This document shows positions 14,233 through 22,057 of a stretch of DNA of 22,057 nt, one piece after another. A program made the translations under genes and the position numbers. Under the pieces are notes generated by a model, which saw only the letters and a program-made list of their open reading frames with translations, was not told the DNA's origin and made no database searches. Position 1 is the first letter of the stretch; every line of letters begins with the position of its first letter. The stretch is from DATDCV01 sp036524155 (GTDB taxonomy: Bacteria > Verrucomicrobiota > Verrucomicrobiia > Limisphaerales > UBA8199), in assembly GCA_036524155.1 (NCBI GenBank), contig DATDCV010000439.1, positions 1-22,057 on the forward strand, written 5' to 3'.

Positions 14233-15513
14233 ATGAACGCTGAGTTTTTAGCCGTATTGGAGTTCTGGGAGCGCGAGAAGGGCATTAACCGGGATGTCCT
14301 CATCGGCGCCGTTCAGGACGCGTTGTTGTCCGCCGCCAAGAAAGCGGTCGGGCCCGCTCGTGAATTACGCGTGGCTATCGACCAAAAGAATGGCGATATT
14401 CGGGCCTACGCAAAGCTAATCGTCTCTGACAAAGTGATTTCCAAGCACGATCAGATCTCAGTGTTTGATGCCCACCGGCTAAAACCCGAGGCACAAGTTG
14501 GAGATGAGCTCGAAGTCGAGGTCACTCCGGTAGGCTTTGGACGGATCGCGGCTCAATACGCGAAGCAAGCGCTGATGATGCACATCCGGAGAGCCGAGAA
14601 AGCGCTGATTTTCACGGAATTCAAAGACCGCGTCGGTGATATCATCAGCGGCACCGTTCGGCGGTTTGATCGCTCTGATGTCCTGGTGGACCTGGGGAAG
14701 TATGAGGCGCTGCTGCCGAACCGGGAGCGGGTGCCCACGGAAGAATACCAGGTAGGCGAACGCATTCGTTGTTACGTCAAAGCGGTCGAGCAGGGACCCC
14801 ACGGGCCGGAGATTATTCTCTCCCGTTCGGACCCGCGGTTTGTCCTGAAACTGTTCCAGTTGGAAGTGTCCGAAATCAACGATGGCACCATAGAAATCAA
14901 GGGCATCGCCCGGGAACCGGGATTCAGGACGAAGCTGGCGGTTTGGACCCGGGATGACAAAGTGGACCCCGTTGGGGCCTGCGTGGGTCTTCGAGGCCAG
15001 CGGGTTAAGAACATCGTGCGGGAGCTCAACAACGAAAAGGTGGATATCATTCGTTGGGACCCGAACATCCGGAATTTCATCACCAATGCACTGAACCCGG
15101 CGAAGCTTAAAGCCTTCGAGATCAACGAAGCGAACAAGCGCGTAAAGATCATTGTCAGCGAAGACCAACTTTCGCTGGCGATTGGCAAGCGAGGCCAGAA
15201 CGCGCGGTTGACTTCCAAGATCACAGGCTGGCAGGTGGATATTGAAGCCGAGGTGGTGGTGACGAAAGGATTTGAGGAGAAAGTGGCCGAAGCGGTGGAT
15301 TCGCTGGCTGCAATTCCTGGCATTACGCGGGAACAGGCCGATGTGCTCGTGCATCACGGCCTGACCCGGTTGGAAGATTTACTGCAGGCTGACCTGAGCG
15401 ACCTGGCTGGCATCGCCGAGTTGGGAGACCAGGCGGCTGCGATTTTGGATGCTGCCCGCGCTGAGGCCGCCCGGCGAACGCTGAAGGTTGGCGAAGCGCC
15501 GGTATCCGGTTGA
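14233..15513 (+). CDS. nusA: Transcription termination/antitermination factor NusA
   Basis: 426 residues with the NusA order. The N-terminal RNA-polymerase-binding domain is at about 1-130. The S1 domain is at about 135-200 (GDIISGTVRRFDRSDVLVDLG). KH1 and KH2 are at about 205-350 (VGLRGQRVKNIVREL; LAIGKRGQNARLTSK). A short helix-hairpin-helix C-terminal region (about 355-420, IPGITREQADVLVHHG) follows. It binds RNA polymerase and nascent RNA to control pausing, termination and antitermination. It lacks the long paired acidic repeats of enterobacterial NusA, as do many other phyla. It is first in the nusA-infB-rbfA-nrnA cluster; rimP, its usual upstream partner, is absent. Confidence 0.97.
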   Translation: MNAEFLAVLEFWEREKGINRDVLIGAVQDALLSAAKKAVGPARELRVAIDQKNGDIRAYAKLIVSDKVISKHDQISVFDAHRLKPEAQVGDELEVEVTPVGFGRIAAQYAKQALMMHIRRAEKALIFTEFKDRVGDIISGTVRRFDRSDVLVDLGKYEALLPNRERVPTEEYQVGERIRCYVKAVEQGPHGPEIILSRSDPRFVLKLFQLEVSEINDGTIEIKGIAREPGFRTKLAVWTRDDKVDPVGACVGLRGQRVKNIVRELNNEKVDIIRWDPNIRNFITNALNPAKLKAFEINEANKRVKIIVSEDQLSLAIGKRGQNARLTSKITGWQVDIEAEVVVTKGFEEKVAEAVDSLAAIPGITREQADVLVHHGLTRLEDLLQADLSDLAGIAELGDQAAAILDAARAEAARRTLKVGEAPVSG

Positions 15514-15600
15514 TATGCCGGTGGCCGGACCAGTTTTTGCCTGTTAGGGTCGAGCCTATGAAGGCGGGATGGCAAAACAGGCGCGCAGAGCTAGAGAATT

Positions 15601-18171
15601 ATGCCCGTTCGTATTTACGACATCTCGAAAAAACTTCACTTGGAGAACAAAGAAGTTCTCGCCAAGGCGAAGGAACTGGGCATTGCGGCCGCGCGCGTAG
15701 CCTCCAGCTCCCTGGATAAGATCACCGCCGAGTATCTCGAACAGCAGCTCGTCCTCGCTCATCCGGAGCTGACGGCGCCTCCGCCTCCGCCTCCCGTTCC
15801 ACCCGAGCCTGCCGCCCCTCCTCCGCCGCCCGCCGAGGTCGAGCACCCGAAAGCGCCTGTTACCCTGGCACCTTCCGAGCTTCCTGCCGCCCCTCCGGTG
15901 CAAATCCAGGAGCCGACGACGGTGACCGTCACTGAGGGGGTTGGTCCGGCCGAGCCTCCAACATTAACGGCTCCTGCCGCAGCCCCGGAGTTGGTGGCAC
16001 CGGCGGAAGCTCCTGCCGAAGCCCCTGTGGCGCTTGAAACGGCGGCACCGGTTGCCGAAATCGCTCCGCCACCGCCGGTTGTCCCGCCCGCTCCTCCCGC
16101 CCCGCCGCCGCCCCCGCCGCCGCCCGGACCGAAAGTGGGCGACAAGGTGGGTTTCATTCAGTTGCCAATCAAGCCAGCCACAAAGGCTGCCGAGAAACCT
16201 CCCGCGAAAGCACCACCGAGACCGGCTGACGCGAGACGAGCCGAACCCGGCCGACGCGGGGATTTCCGCACCCCTCGGTCCGGCGCCGGCCTTCCTGCCG
16301 CGGGGGCGATACGGCCCGGGGCTCAAAAGGGTAAAGCCGAGCCGGTGCCGGCGGCACGGATCGCGCTTCCGGCGGATGCACAGGTGATTTCGATCAAGCC
16401 GCCCATCGTCGTGCGGGAGCTTTCAGAGCAACTTAAGCAGAAACCGTTTAAGATCATCGCGGACCTAATCGAGGTTGGGGTCTTCGCGAATGTCAATCAG
16501 GCGATTGACGAATCGGTGGCCCAGAAGGTCTGCGCCAAATACGGGTATCGGTTTGAGGTGGAAAAGCGCGAGCGCGGCAGTGGCTTGGTGCATGCCCCCG
16601 TCAAGAAGGTGGAGTTGGACATCGAGGACAAGGTCGAAGATCTGGTTCCGCGCCCGCCAGTGGTCACCATCATGGGCCATGTGGACCACGGCAAAACGAC
16701 GCTGCTCGACGTAATCAGAAAATCCGACGTGGCTGCGGGCGAGGCCGGTGGCATCACGCAGCACATCGGTGCCTACACGATTTCCTTTCCGCATCCGGAG
16801 CGAAAGGCCGAGCTGGCGCAGATCACTTTTCTGGATACTCCCGGCCACGCGGCGTTCAGTTCGATGCGGGCGCGAGGGGCGAACGTCACTGATATCGTGG
16901 TGCTCGTGGTGGCGGCCAACGACGGTGTCATGCCGCAAACGGTCGAGGCGCTGAATCACGCACGCGAGGCCAAGGTGCCCATTTTGGTGGCGGTGAACAA
17001 AATGGATCACCCCAACGCCAGCGCGCTGAAAGTGCGCCAGCAGCTTCAGGATAAAGGTTTGGTGCCGGATGACTGGGGCGGCAACACGATCTTCGTGAAC
17101 GTTTCGGCCCTGACGAAGGACGGAGTCGACAAGCTGATCGAAATGATTCTCCTCCAGGCGGACCTGCTCGAACTGAAAGCCAATCCGAATCGTCGGGCCA
17201 AGGGCAACGTGATCGAGTCCGGCCTCGCGCCTGGCGGGCCGACGGCGACCGTGCTGGTGCGGAAGGGGACGCTGCGCGTGGGCGACATCATTATCTGTGG
17301 CCAGTATTACGGGCGCGTGCGGGCGTTGATTAACGAAGAGGGCAAACGCCTGAAAGAAGCGGCGCCCTCGGTGGCGGTCAAAGTCCTCGGGCTGAACGGG
17401 GTGCCCGAAGCGGGATTGGAATTCAGCGTGGTTGAAGACGAGAAGGCGGCGCGGGAACTGGCGGAGACTCGCGAGCAGGAGGCCCGGGCCCTGGGCCAGG
17501 AGCAGCCTCGCGCGAAAGTAACTTTGGAGAACCTGTTTGATCGGCTGGAATCCGGCAGCTCGAAGGTCCTGAAGGTGGTCGTCAAAGCCGACACGCAGGG
17601 TTCCGTCGAAGCCATTGTCGATGCGCTGAAGAAGATCGATTCGGACAAGGTGTCGCTCCAGGTGATTCACAGCGCGGTCGGCACGATCACCGAATCGGAC
17701 GTTTCATTGGCCTCCGCCTCGGAAGCAGTGATCCTCGGGTTCCATACGCGGATCGATAGCGGGGTTGCCGACAAGGCCAAACACGAAGGTGTCCAGATCA
17801 AGCTCTACGCGATCATCTACGAACTGATCGACCAGGTGAAAGAGGCGATGGCGGGCCTGCTCGAGCCGATTCTTAAGGATGTCACCGTGGGCGCGGCTGA
17901 GGTCCGAAAGATTTTCCAGTTGTCCAAAGGGGCGCCGGTTGCCGGCTGCATGGTCACCAGCGGTCGCATTGTGAAAGGCAAGGTTCGCGTGCGGCGGCGC
18001 AAGGAAATCATTTACGAGGGCCTGGCTCAGTCGCTCCGCCGTTTTCAGGACGAGGTGAACGAGGTGCGGGCGGGGATGGAATGCGGCATTCGGATCGAAG
18101 GCTTCAGTGAATTCCAGGTGGGCGATTTCATTGAATGCTACACGGTGGAAAAGGTGGCTCAGAAGCTGTGA
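15601..18171 (+). CDS. infB: Translation initiation factor IF-2
   Basis: 856 residues. An IF2_N module at 1-52 (MPVRIYDISKKLHLENKEVL) is followed by a Pro/Ala-rich linker (about 58-260) and a second IF2_N-like module (about 261-325). The G domain has GHVDHGKT (359-366), DTPGH (412-416) and NKMD (466-469). Beta-barrel and C-terminal fMet-tRNA-binding domains follow. It delivers initiator tRNA to the 30S subunit and promotes 70S formation. The linker contains runs of six (60-65) and eight (168-175) prolines, which would stall ribosomes without EF-P. It lies 87 bases after nusA, and the gap is too short for ylxR. Only a weak Shine-Dalgarno is visible. Confidence 0.98.
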   Translation: MPVRIYDISKKLHLENKEVLAKAKELGIAAARVASSSLDKITAEYLEQQLVLAHPELTAPPPPPPVPPEPAAPPPPPAEVEHPKAPVTLAPSELPAAPPVQIQEPTTVTVTEGVGPAEPPTLTAPAAAPELVAPAEAPAEAPVALETAAPVAEIAPPPPVVPPAPPAPPPPPPPPGPKVGDKVGFIQLPIKPATKAAEKPPAKAPPRPADARRAEPGRRGDFRTPRSGAGLPAAGAIRPGAQKGKAEPVPAARIALPADAQVISIKPPIVVRELSEQLKQKPFKIIADLIEVGVFANVNQAIDESVAQKVCAKYGYRFEVEKRERGSGLVHAPVKKVELDIEDKVEDLVPRPPVVTIMGHVDHGKTTLLDVIRKSDVAAGEAGGITQHIGAYTISFPHPERKAELAQITFLDTPGHAAFSSMRARGANVTDIVVLVVAANDGVMPQTVEALNHAREAKVPILVAVNKMDHPNASALKVRQQLQDKGLVPDDWGGNTIFVNVSALTKDGVDKLIEMILLQADLLELKANPNRRAKGNVIESGLAPGGPTATVLVRKGTLRVGDIIICGQYYGRVRALINEEGKRLKEAAPSVAVKVLGLNGVPEAGLEFSVVEDEKAARELAETREQEARALGQEQPRAKVTLENLFDRLESGSSKVLKVVVKADTQGSVEAIVDALKKIDSDKVSLQVIHSAVGTITESDVSLASASEAVILGFHTRIDSGVADKAKHEGVQIKLYAIIYELIDQVKEAMAGLLEPILKDVTVGAAEVRKIFQLSKGAPVAGCMVTSGRIVKGKVRVRRRKEIIYEGLAQSLRRFQDEVNEVRAGMECGIRIEGFSEFQVGDFIECYTVEKVAQKL

Positions 18172-18195
18172 GCGGGGTTTACTAAGTCCAAGCAC

Positions 18196-18558
18196 ATGCC
18201 TTCTCTTCGACTACAGCGCGTTCGCGAGCTGCTCAAGCGCGAGATTGGCGAGGTGATTCGCCGTGAATTCCCGGTCAGCGAAGCGGGACTGGTCACGGTC
18301 AACGATGTGGAGGTCGCGGGCGACCTGCACTCGGCGGTTGTGTTCATTAGCATTCTTGGGAACGCCGATCAACAAAAGCGCGGGTTGGGGCTCTTGACGC
18401 GGCATCGCAAGCGCATCCAGGGGCTGGTGGGTCGGGCGGTCGTCCTGAAGTATACGCCGACGCTGAAATTTCTGATCGACGATTCTGTTGTTCGCGGCAA
18501 CCGCGTGCTCGAAATCATTGAGGAGTTGGAGAAAGCAAACCCCGAGACCAGCGAGTAA
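18196..18558 (+). CDS. rbfA: Ribosome-binding factor A
   Basis: 120 residues with the KH-like RbfA fold: RLQRVRELLKREIGEVI at the N terminus, a VTVNDVEVAGDL strand and the AVVFISILG strand. Residues 96-118 complete the domain (DDSVVRGNRVLEIIEELEKA). It binds the 30S subunit during late 16S rRNA maturation, near helix 1. It starts 24 bases after infB and is followed 29 bases later by nrnA, consistent with one operon. Length is normal for the family. Confidence 0.95.
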   Translation: MPSLRLQRVRELLKREIGEVIRREFPVSEAGLVTVNDVEVAGDLHSAVVFISILGNADQQKRGLGLLTRHRKRIQGLVGRAVVLKYTPTLKFLIDDSVVRGNRVLEIIEELEKANPETSE

Positions 18559-18587
18559 GTCGCATGGCCCGGTGAGTATTCTCCGCG

Positions 18588-19562
18588 ATGAAATCCCATC
18601 CCAAGATCATTGACCGAATAATTGAAGCCATCCAGCATGGCCTGACAATCGGCATCGTGGGCCATATCCGGCCCGACGGGGATTGTGTCGGGTCTCAACT
18701 CGGGTTGGCCCTCGCGCTGAAACGCGAGGGCAAAAAGGTGTACTGTTGGAACGAGGATCCCATCCCGCAAAAATACGAATTTCTGGATCCGGACGGCACG
18801 TTTCAAAAGCCCAAACCAGGCGTGGAATTTGACTGTGTGATCGCGGCGGACGCGGCTAGCCCGGAGCGGCTTGGGTCGGTGTTGCCTTGCATTGGCGCCA
18901 GGAAAATCTTGATCAACATCGATCACCACGAAAGCAATACCCGTTTCGCGGACTTGAATTGGGTTTCGGCCCGTGAGCCCTCTACCGGCGAGCTCATCTT
19001 TCGCCTTCTGAAGATCGCCAAATGGCCCATTACCAAATCGATTGCCAATTGTCTCTTCACGGCGGTTTCGACGGATACAGGCTCTTTTCAATATCCAACG
19101 ACTCGGCCCGGCACCTATCACGTGGCGGGTGAATTGGTGCGGCGCGGTGCCGATTTGGCCAAAATCTGCGATGAGGTTTATCAGTCTTATCCGGTCTCCC
19201 GGGCCAGGTTGCTGAGACATGTCTACAGCCATTTCCGGCTGACGCATCAAAACCAAATCGCCTACTTCTGGCTGCGTAAAGCGGATTTCGCTCGTTCGGG
19301 CGCCGACAGTTGCGACACCGAAGGTTTAATCGATCACATCCGGGCGATCGCGCCTGTCGTGGTGGCCTGTGTGTTCGAGGAAATCGAGCCGGAGTTGACG
19401 CGGATTAGCCTTCGGTCGAAGAGCGACAAAGTGAACGTAAACGAAATCGCCGCGCAGTTCGGTGGGGGCGGCCATCCCGCGGCGGCCGGAGCCCGGATCG
19501 CCGGAAAGCCGCTGGCAGTCCAGCGGAAGGTCCTCGCCGCATTAAAGAGAGCGCTCAACTGA
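18588..19562 (+). CDS. nrnA: DHH/DHHA1 phosphoesterase, NrnA-type nanoRNase/pAp phosphatase
   Basis: 324 residues with DHH-family motifs in order: GHIRPDGDCVGS (25-36: His26, Asp30, Asp32), AADAAS (86-91, Asp88), DHHESNT (112-118) and STDTGSF (161-167, Asp163) form the two-manganese site. The DHHA1 domain ends with GGGGHPAAAG (292-301). NrnA degrades 2-5 nt RNA from the end and removes the 3'-phosphate of pAp. It commonly sits after rbfA in bacteria, as here. It is the last gene of the cluster; the convergent LysM gene stops 12 bases away, and no terminator is seen in that gap. Confidence 0.93.
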   Translation: MKSHPKIIDRIIEAIQHGLTIGIVGHIRPDGDCVGSQLGLALALKREGKKVYCWNEDPIPQKYEFLDPDGTFQKPKPGVEFDCVIAADAASPERLGSVLPCIGARKILINIDHHESNTRFADLNWVSAREPSTGELIFRLLKIAKWPITKSIANCLFTAVSTDTGSFQYPTTRPGTYHVAGELVRRGADLAKICDEVYQSYPVSRARLLRHVYSHFRLTHQNQIAYFWLRKADFARSGADSCDTEGLIDHIRAIAPVVVACVFEEIEPELTRISLRSKSDKVNVNEIAAQFGGGGHPAAAGARIAGKPLAVQRKVLAALKRALN

Positions 19563-19574
19563 GCCAAGGTCCGC

Positions 19575-20147
19575 TCACGACTGGGGAGCCGGGATCCAGA
19601 TTTCCTGGCCTACTTTGAGTTTTTCTGCTTTGAGGCCCGGGTTAGCCTTGAGGATCTGATCGGTTGTGATCCTGATGTTCTTTTCGCGGTAAGCCTGCAC
19701 AATGACCGAGAGAGTATCACCTTGCCGGATCGTGTAAGGAAAACCTCGTTCTGTTACCTTTTCGCTCGGGGTAGAAGCGGCTGCCGCGCTCTTTTTCGGG
19801 GGCGTCGGAGATGGCGCAACCTTCTCGCCGAGCTTGCGCAACTGGGTGGAGATTTTCTCCGCGTCCTCCATCCGTTTCCGATCAACCTCCTTGACCGCCT
19901 CCGTGATGCGCTTCAGATCCTCCTGGCTTGCGTACTCGCCGCTGGGCCGGCTGGCCTGCGCCCGCAGACTCTCGAGCTCTCTCAACAACCCGTCGATCTG
20001 CTTTTGCTGCGCCCGCTGCCCCGCGATCAAATCCTCGATCTTGCCGCTGAGTTGGTTCAGCCGCTCTTCGGTGGCGGCATCCTGGGCGCGGGCAGGCATC
20101 AGCGTGCACAAAGCGCTGGCCGCGGCCAAAAGAAAAATCCTTTTCAT
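19575..20147 (-). CDS. Secreted coiled-coil protein with C-terminal LysM domain
   Basis: 190 residues. A signal peptide (about 1-21, ending ARA-QD) precedes a Gln/Glu/Lys-rich coiled coil (about 24-105), a Pro/Ala/Ser linker and a LysM domain (about 136-186: YTIRQGDTLSVIVQAY...ITTDQILKANPGL...KVGQEIWIPA). LysM binds N-acetylglucosamine in peptidoglycan, so the protein probably links the cell wall to a trimeric or dimeric periplasmic rod. It resembles CpoB/YbgF-type coiled coils only in general style, and no enzyme motif is present. The start is fixed by the signal peptide. Confidence 0.85.
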   Translation of the reverse strand: MKRIFLLAAASALCTLMPARAQDAATEERLNQLSGKIEDLIAGQRAQQKQIDGLLRELESLRAQASRPSGEYASQEDLKRITEAVKEVDRKRMEDAEKISTQLRKLGEKVAPSPTPPKKSAAAASTPSEKVTERGFPYTIRQGDTLSVIVQAYREKNIRITTDQILKANPGLKAEKLKVGQEIWIPAPQS

Positions 20148-20237
20148 GATCCGACATTACGTACGGGCCGTGTCGAGTTCAAGGTTGAAAGAGGCCTCCG
20201 ACCTGAACGCGCAACGGCCTTCCGACGCCCGTGGGCC

Positions 20238-21533
20238 TCACCCGAACTTTCGCGTCAGCCGCCATTGATCGTAGGCCGACCGTTCCGCCGAGTTCATTCT
20301 GTCAAAATCGGGTGAGCCATCAGGTTGCCTGGGCCAGGTGCCGTTCAGGTTGGGATCAACCGGCCTGGGCGCTGTCGTTGTGCCGGTCTTTTGCGTCACA
20401 GGAGCTTCGCGTGTGGCGAGGGGATTGTTTTGCACGACTACGCTTGCTCGCCGCGCCGGCGCGACATCATAGCTCATTGCCTGGTCGGTCAATTGGAGAT
20501 CCTTGTCGAGCGGAAGTTTGGGCTTGATGTTCTTCGCCTGGAGGATTGCGTGGTAGGCGCGTACGGCTTCCTCGGGAGGAATCTTGCCGTCGGTGATCAA
20601 ACGGAGCATCTCGATGAACGCGAGCTGGTGTTCCGCATTGTTGATCTTGCGTCCAAAAAGGGCAACGCGCGCGCCGTATTTCTGCGCGTCGTGAATCAGC
20701 TTGAACGCATCGTAGGTCGTGCCGGCGCTGCCGCCGAGGACTCCGACCACCAGGTTGGGGTCGTATTGGGCCAGTTCCTCCATGGCCCGAGGCCCGTGAT
20801 AAACGATCTTCAAGAAGAGGGGACGCCCCGATTCAGGTACGCCCGCGAGACTGCGGATAATGCTGTCGTTGATGAACTCGCCCAACTTTTCCGCGGGAAT
20901 TCCGCTCGCGATATTCGGGTCGAACACTTCGAGAAAATAACGGAATTGCTTGCGCTCCGCTTCTTCGCGAAAGGCCTTGAACGCGAGCAGAGTTTCGCGG
21001 TCCTGCTCGAGTTCGTTCACAAACGTGACCGAATAAAGACCGAGATTAGCACCGGGAAAACTGCCCGTCGTGCGGTCGCACTCGATCTTGCCGCATTGGA
21101 TGTGGTCGATGGATGCCGTTCGGAACGGCTGGGCGGGTTCGGCGGTGTAGCACCCGTGGCGTACAGCCCAGATATCCGTGGTGTCATTCGCGCGCGCGGC
21201 CGGCGTCACGAGCGATTCGCAGAAGAGCCCTTCTTTGATCGTCAATTGCTCGTTCACGTAAGCGGACATGAGCATGATGTCGATCAGCCCCTGGTGAACC
21301 ACCTCGCGGATGATATCGAGGAATTCGGGCAGGTTGCGGCAGCCATATTCGGCGCGCGTCCATATCTCGGGCGAAAAGCGCCCCGGCCGCTCGCCCCGCG
21401 CGGAAAGGTAGGATCGGGGACCCGTCGCGCGAACACCGAACGCCATGTCAGCATCTTTCGCGTCGGCGATGATGAACGCGCGCGACGCCGGTTCGGCTTT
21501 TATGTCGGCGAGTTTGGCTTCGAGCGATTTCAT
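20238..21533 (-). CDS. TIM-barrel class I aldolase-like protein with extra C-terminal tail
   Basis: 431 residues without a signal peptide. Residues 1-340 have the features of a class I aldolase (DeoC/LacD/DhnA) barrel: early strand FIIADAKDADMAFG (20-33), a strand-like FLKIVYHGP (240-248) with Lys242 as candidate Schiff-base lysine, and phosphate-loop-like VVGVLGGSAGTTYDAFKLI (262-280), then RVALFGRKIN. Residues 341-431 are a Pro/Thr/Arg-rich tail ending in MNSAERSAYDQWRLTRKFG, which I do not recognise. It probably cleaves or forms a sugar or keto-acid phosphate, but the substrate is unknown. It starts 30 bases after the dehydrogenase stop, so both are probably in one operon. Confidence 0.55.
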   Translation of the reverse strand: MKSLEAKLADIKAEPASRAFIIADAKDADMAFGVRATGPRSYLSARGERPGRFSPEIWTRAEYGCRNLPEFLDIIREVVHQGLIDIMLMSAYVNEQLTIKEGLFCESLVTPAARANDTTDIWAVRHGCYTAEPAQPFRTASIDHIQCGKIECDRTTGSFPGANLGLYSVTFVNELEQDRETLLAFKAFREEAERKQFRYFLEVFDPNIASGIPAEKLGEFINDSIIRSLAGVPESGRPLFLKIVYHGPRAMEELAQYDPNLVVGVLGGSAGTTYDAFKLIHDAQKYGARVALFGRKINNAEHQLAFIEMLRLITDGKIPPEEAVRAYHAILQAKNIKPKLPLDKDLQLTDQAMSYDVAPARRASVVVQNNPLATREAPVTQKTGTTTAPRPVDPNLNGTWPRQPDGSPDFDRMNSAERSAYDQWRLTRKFG

Positions 21534-21563
21534 GTGTGGTCAGGCTCAGCGGCGCGCAGAACA

Positions 21564-22057
21564 CTAGAGTTTGACTTTAGCCACCGTTTCCTGGAGCGCC
21601 CGGGCCGATTGCTGCAAGCCCATCTGCTCTTTGGGCCACAGCTTGATCTCCACCTGCCGGCGAATGCCACTGCGGCTGACAATCGACGGAACGCTGAGGC
21701 AGACGCCCCGGATTCCATAGACTCCCTGAACCAGCGAGGACACCGGGAGCAGGGCGGCTTTGTCGAGCAACACGGCATGTACAACTTCTCTTATGGCGAG
21801 GGCGACCGCCCAGCCGGCGCCTCCCTTTCTCTTGAGCACCTCGGCGCCACTGCCTTTCGTGCGCTCGAAAACAGCGTTCTGGAAAGAGGGTGTGCATTCG
21901 GAGAGTCCCGCCAGCGACAGGCCGTTGACTGTCGCGCTGGACCAAATCGGCACCATAGAGTCCCCATGTTCACCCAGGATGAGCGCGTTGACCTGCGTGG
22001 GGGCCAGCTTGAGTTCGTCGGCAATCAACGAGCTGAACCGCGATGTGTCGAGCATTG
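21564..22057 (-). CDS. L-lactate/malate dehydrogenase, C-terminal part
   Basis: The last 163 or so residues of an LDH/MDH; the N-terminal NAD-binding half lies beyond the window's right edge. LDTSRF carries the substrate-carboxylate-binding arginine (Arg171 in LDH numbering), and LGEHGDSMVPIWS carries the catalytic His195. GEHGDS favours lactate dehydrogenase over malate dehydrogenase (often GGHGD). At the usual LDH Thr246 position the sequence reads KGGAGWAVA, so that threonine appears to be alanine. The residue that decides substrate (102 loop) is outside. The ATG at 22055 is internal, not a start. Confidence 0.85.
   Translation of the reverse strand, partial: MLDTSRFSSLIADELKLAPTQVNALILGEHGDSMVPIWSSATVNGLSLAGLSECTPSFQNAVFERTKGSGAEVLKRKGGAGWAVALAIREVVHAVLLDKAALLPVSSLVQGVYGIRGVCLSVPSIVSRSGIRRQVEIKLWPKEQMGLQQSARALQETVAKVKL

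Noticed and set aside
13626..14303. Extended 225-codon version of the receiver-like gene
   Set aside because: It would overlap the nusA start and its leader; the ATG at 14000 gives the complete domain.
15759..16157. Gly/Ser/Ala-rich minus-strand frame
   Set aside because: It is the reverse complement of the Pro/Ala-rich IF-2 linker, so its composition is an artefact.
16465..17670. Minus-strand open frame (401 codons)
   Set aside because: Fully antisense to the conserved G domain of infB.

Overview
This window is about 22 kb of GC-rich bacterial chromosome with no phage, plasmid, CRISPR or defence genes. I think it comes from Verrucomicrobiota, perhaps the Pedosphaera/Limisphaera branch. The reasons are an abundance of secreted glycosidase-type proteins, a Tat-exported sugar-isomerase-like barrel, and many long palindromic intergenic repeats. 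The assignment is an inference from gene style, since there is no rRNA or marker I can place.

Layout. 1-293 is gene-free and packed with palindromes, including a nested cluster that resembles tyrosine-recombinase core sites. 294-743 (-) encodes a hemerythrin-like protein. 1001-6781 is a small carbohydrate locus: a GH127-like secreted glycosidase (-) is divergent from a GH172/DUF2961-type secreted glycosidase (+), which is followed by a Tat-exported sugar isomerase/epimerase-like protein. A 34-bp perfect inverted repeat sits between the divergent genes. Two related long inverted-repeat elements (827-926 and 6805-6963) lie at either side of this locus.

7024-10678 (+) holds an orphan sigma-54-dependent response regulator, an M48 lipoprotein metallopeptidase and a secreted three-module protein of unknown function. 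These are closely spaced and may form an envelope-related unit. A tRNA-Lys(UUU) with encoded CCA faces them at 10682-10757 (-). 10758-11091 holds an intrinsic terminator and an 8-nt tandem repeat, both downstream of a large secreted protein (11092-13020, -) that joins a LolA/DUF2092-like N-terminal half to a C45-type Ntn-hydrolase-like half. A YbaK-type tRNA deacylase (+) and a small degenerate receiver-domain protein (-) follow.

14233-19562 (+) is the conserved transcription/translation operon nusA-infB-rbfA-nrnA, here without rimP in front of nusA or ylxR between nusA and infB. A possible promoter followed by an intrinsic-terminator-like hairpin precedes nusA, so the leader may attenuate. 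The right end (-) has a coiled-coil/LysM secreted protein, a TIM-barrel aldolase-like protein with an unusual C-terminal tail, and the C-terminal part of a lactate/malate dehydrogenase that runs off the window.

Most of the window is ordinary core or lineage genome. I do not see a clear new multi-gene system. The most unusual signals are the repeat families, the possible nusA leader attenuator, the LolA-like/C45 fusion and the ligand changes in the isomerase-like barrel.
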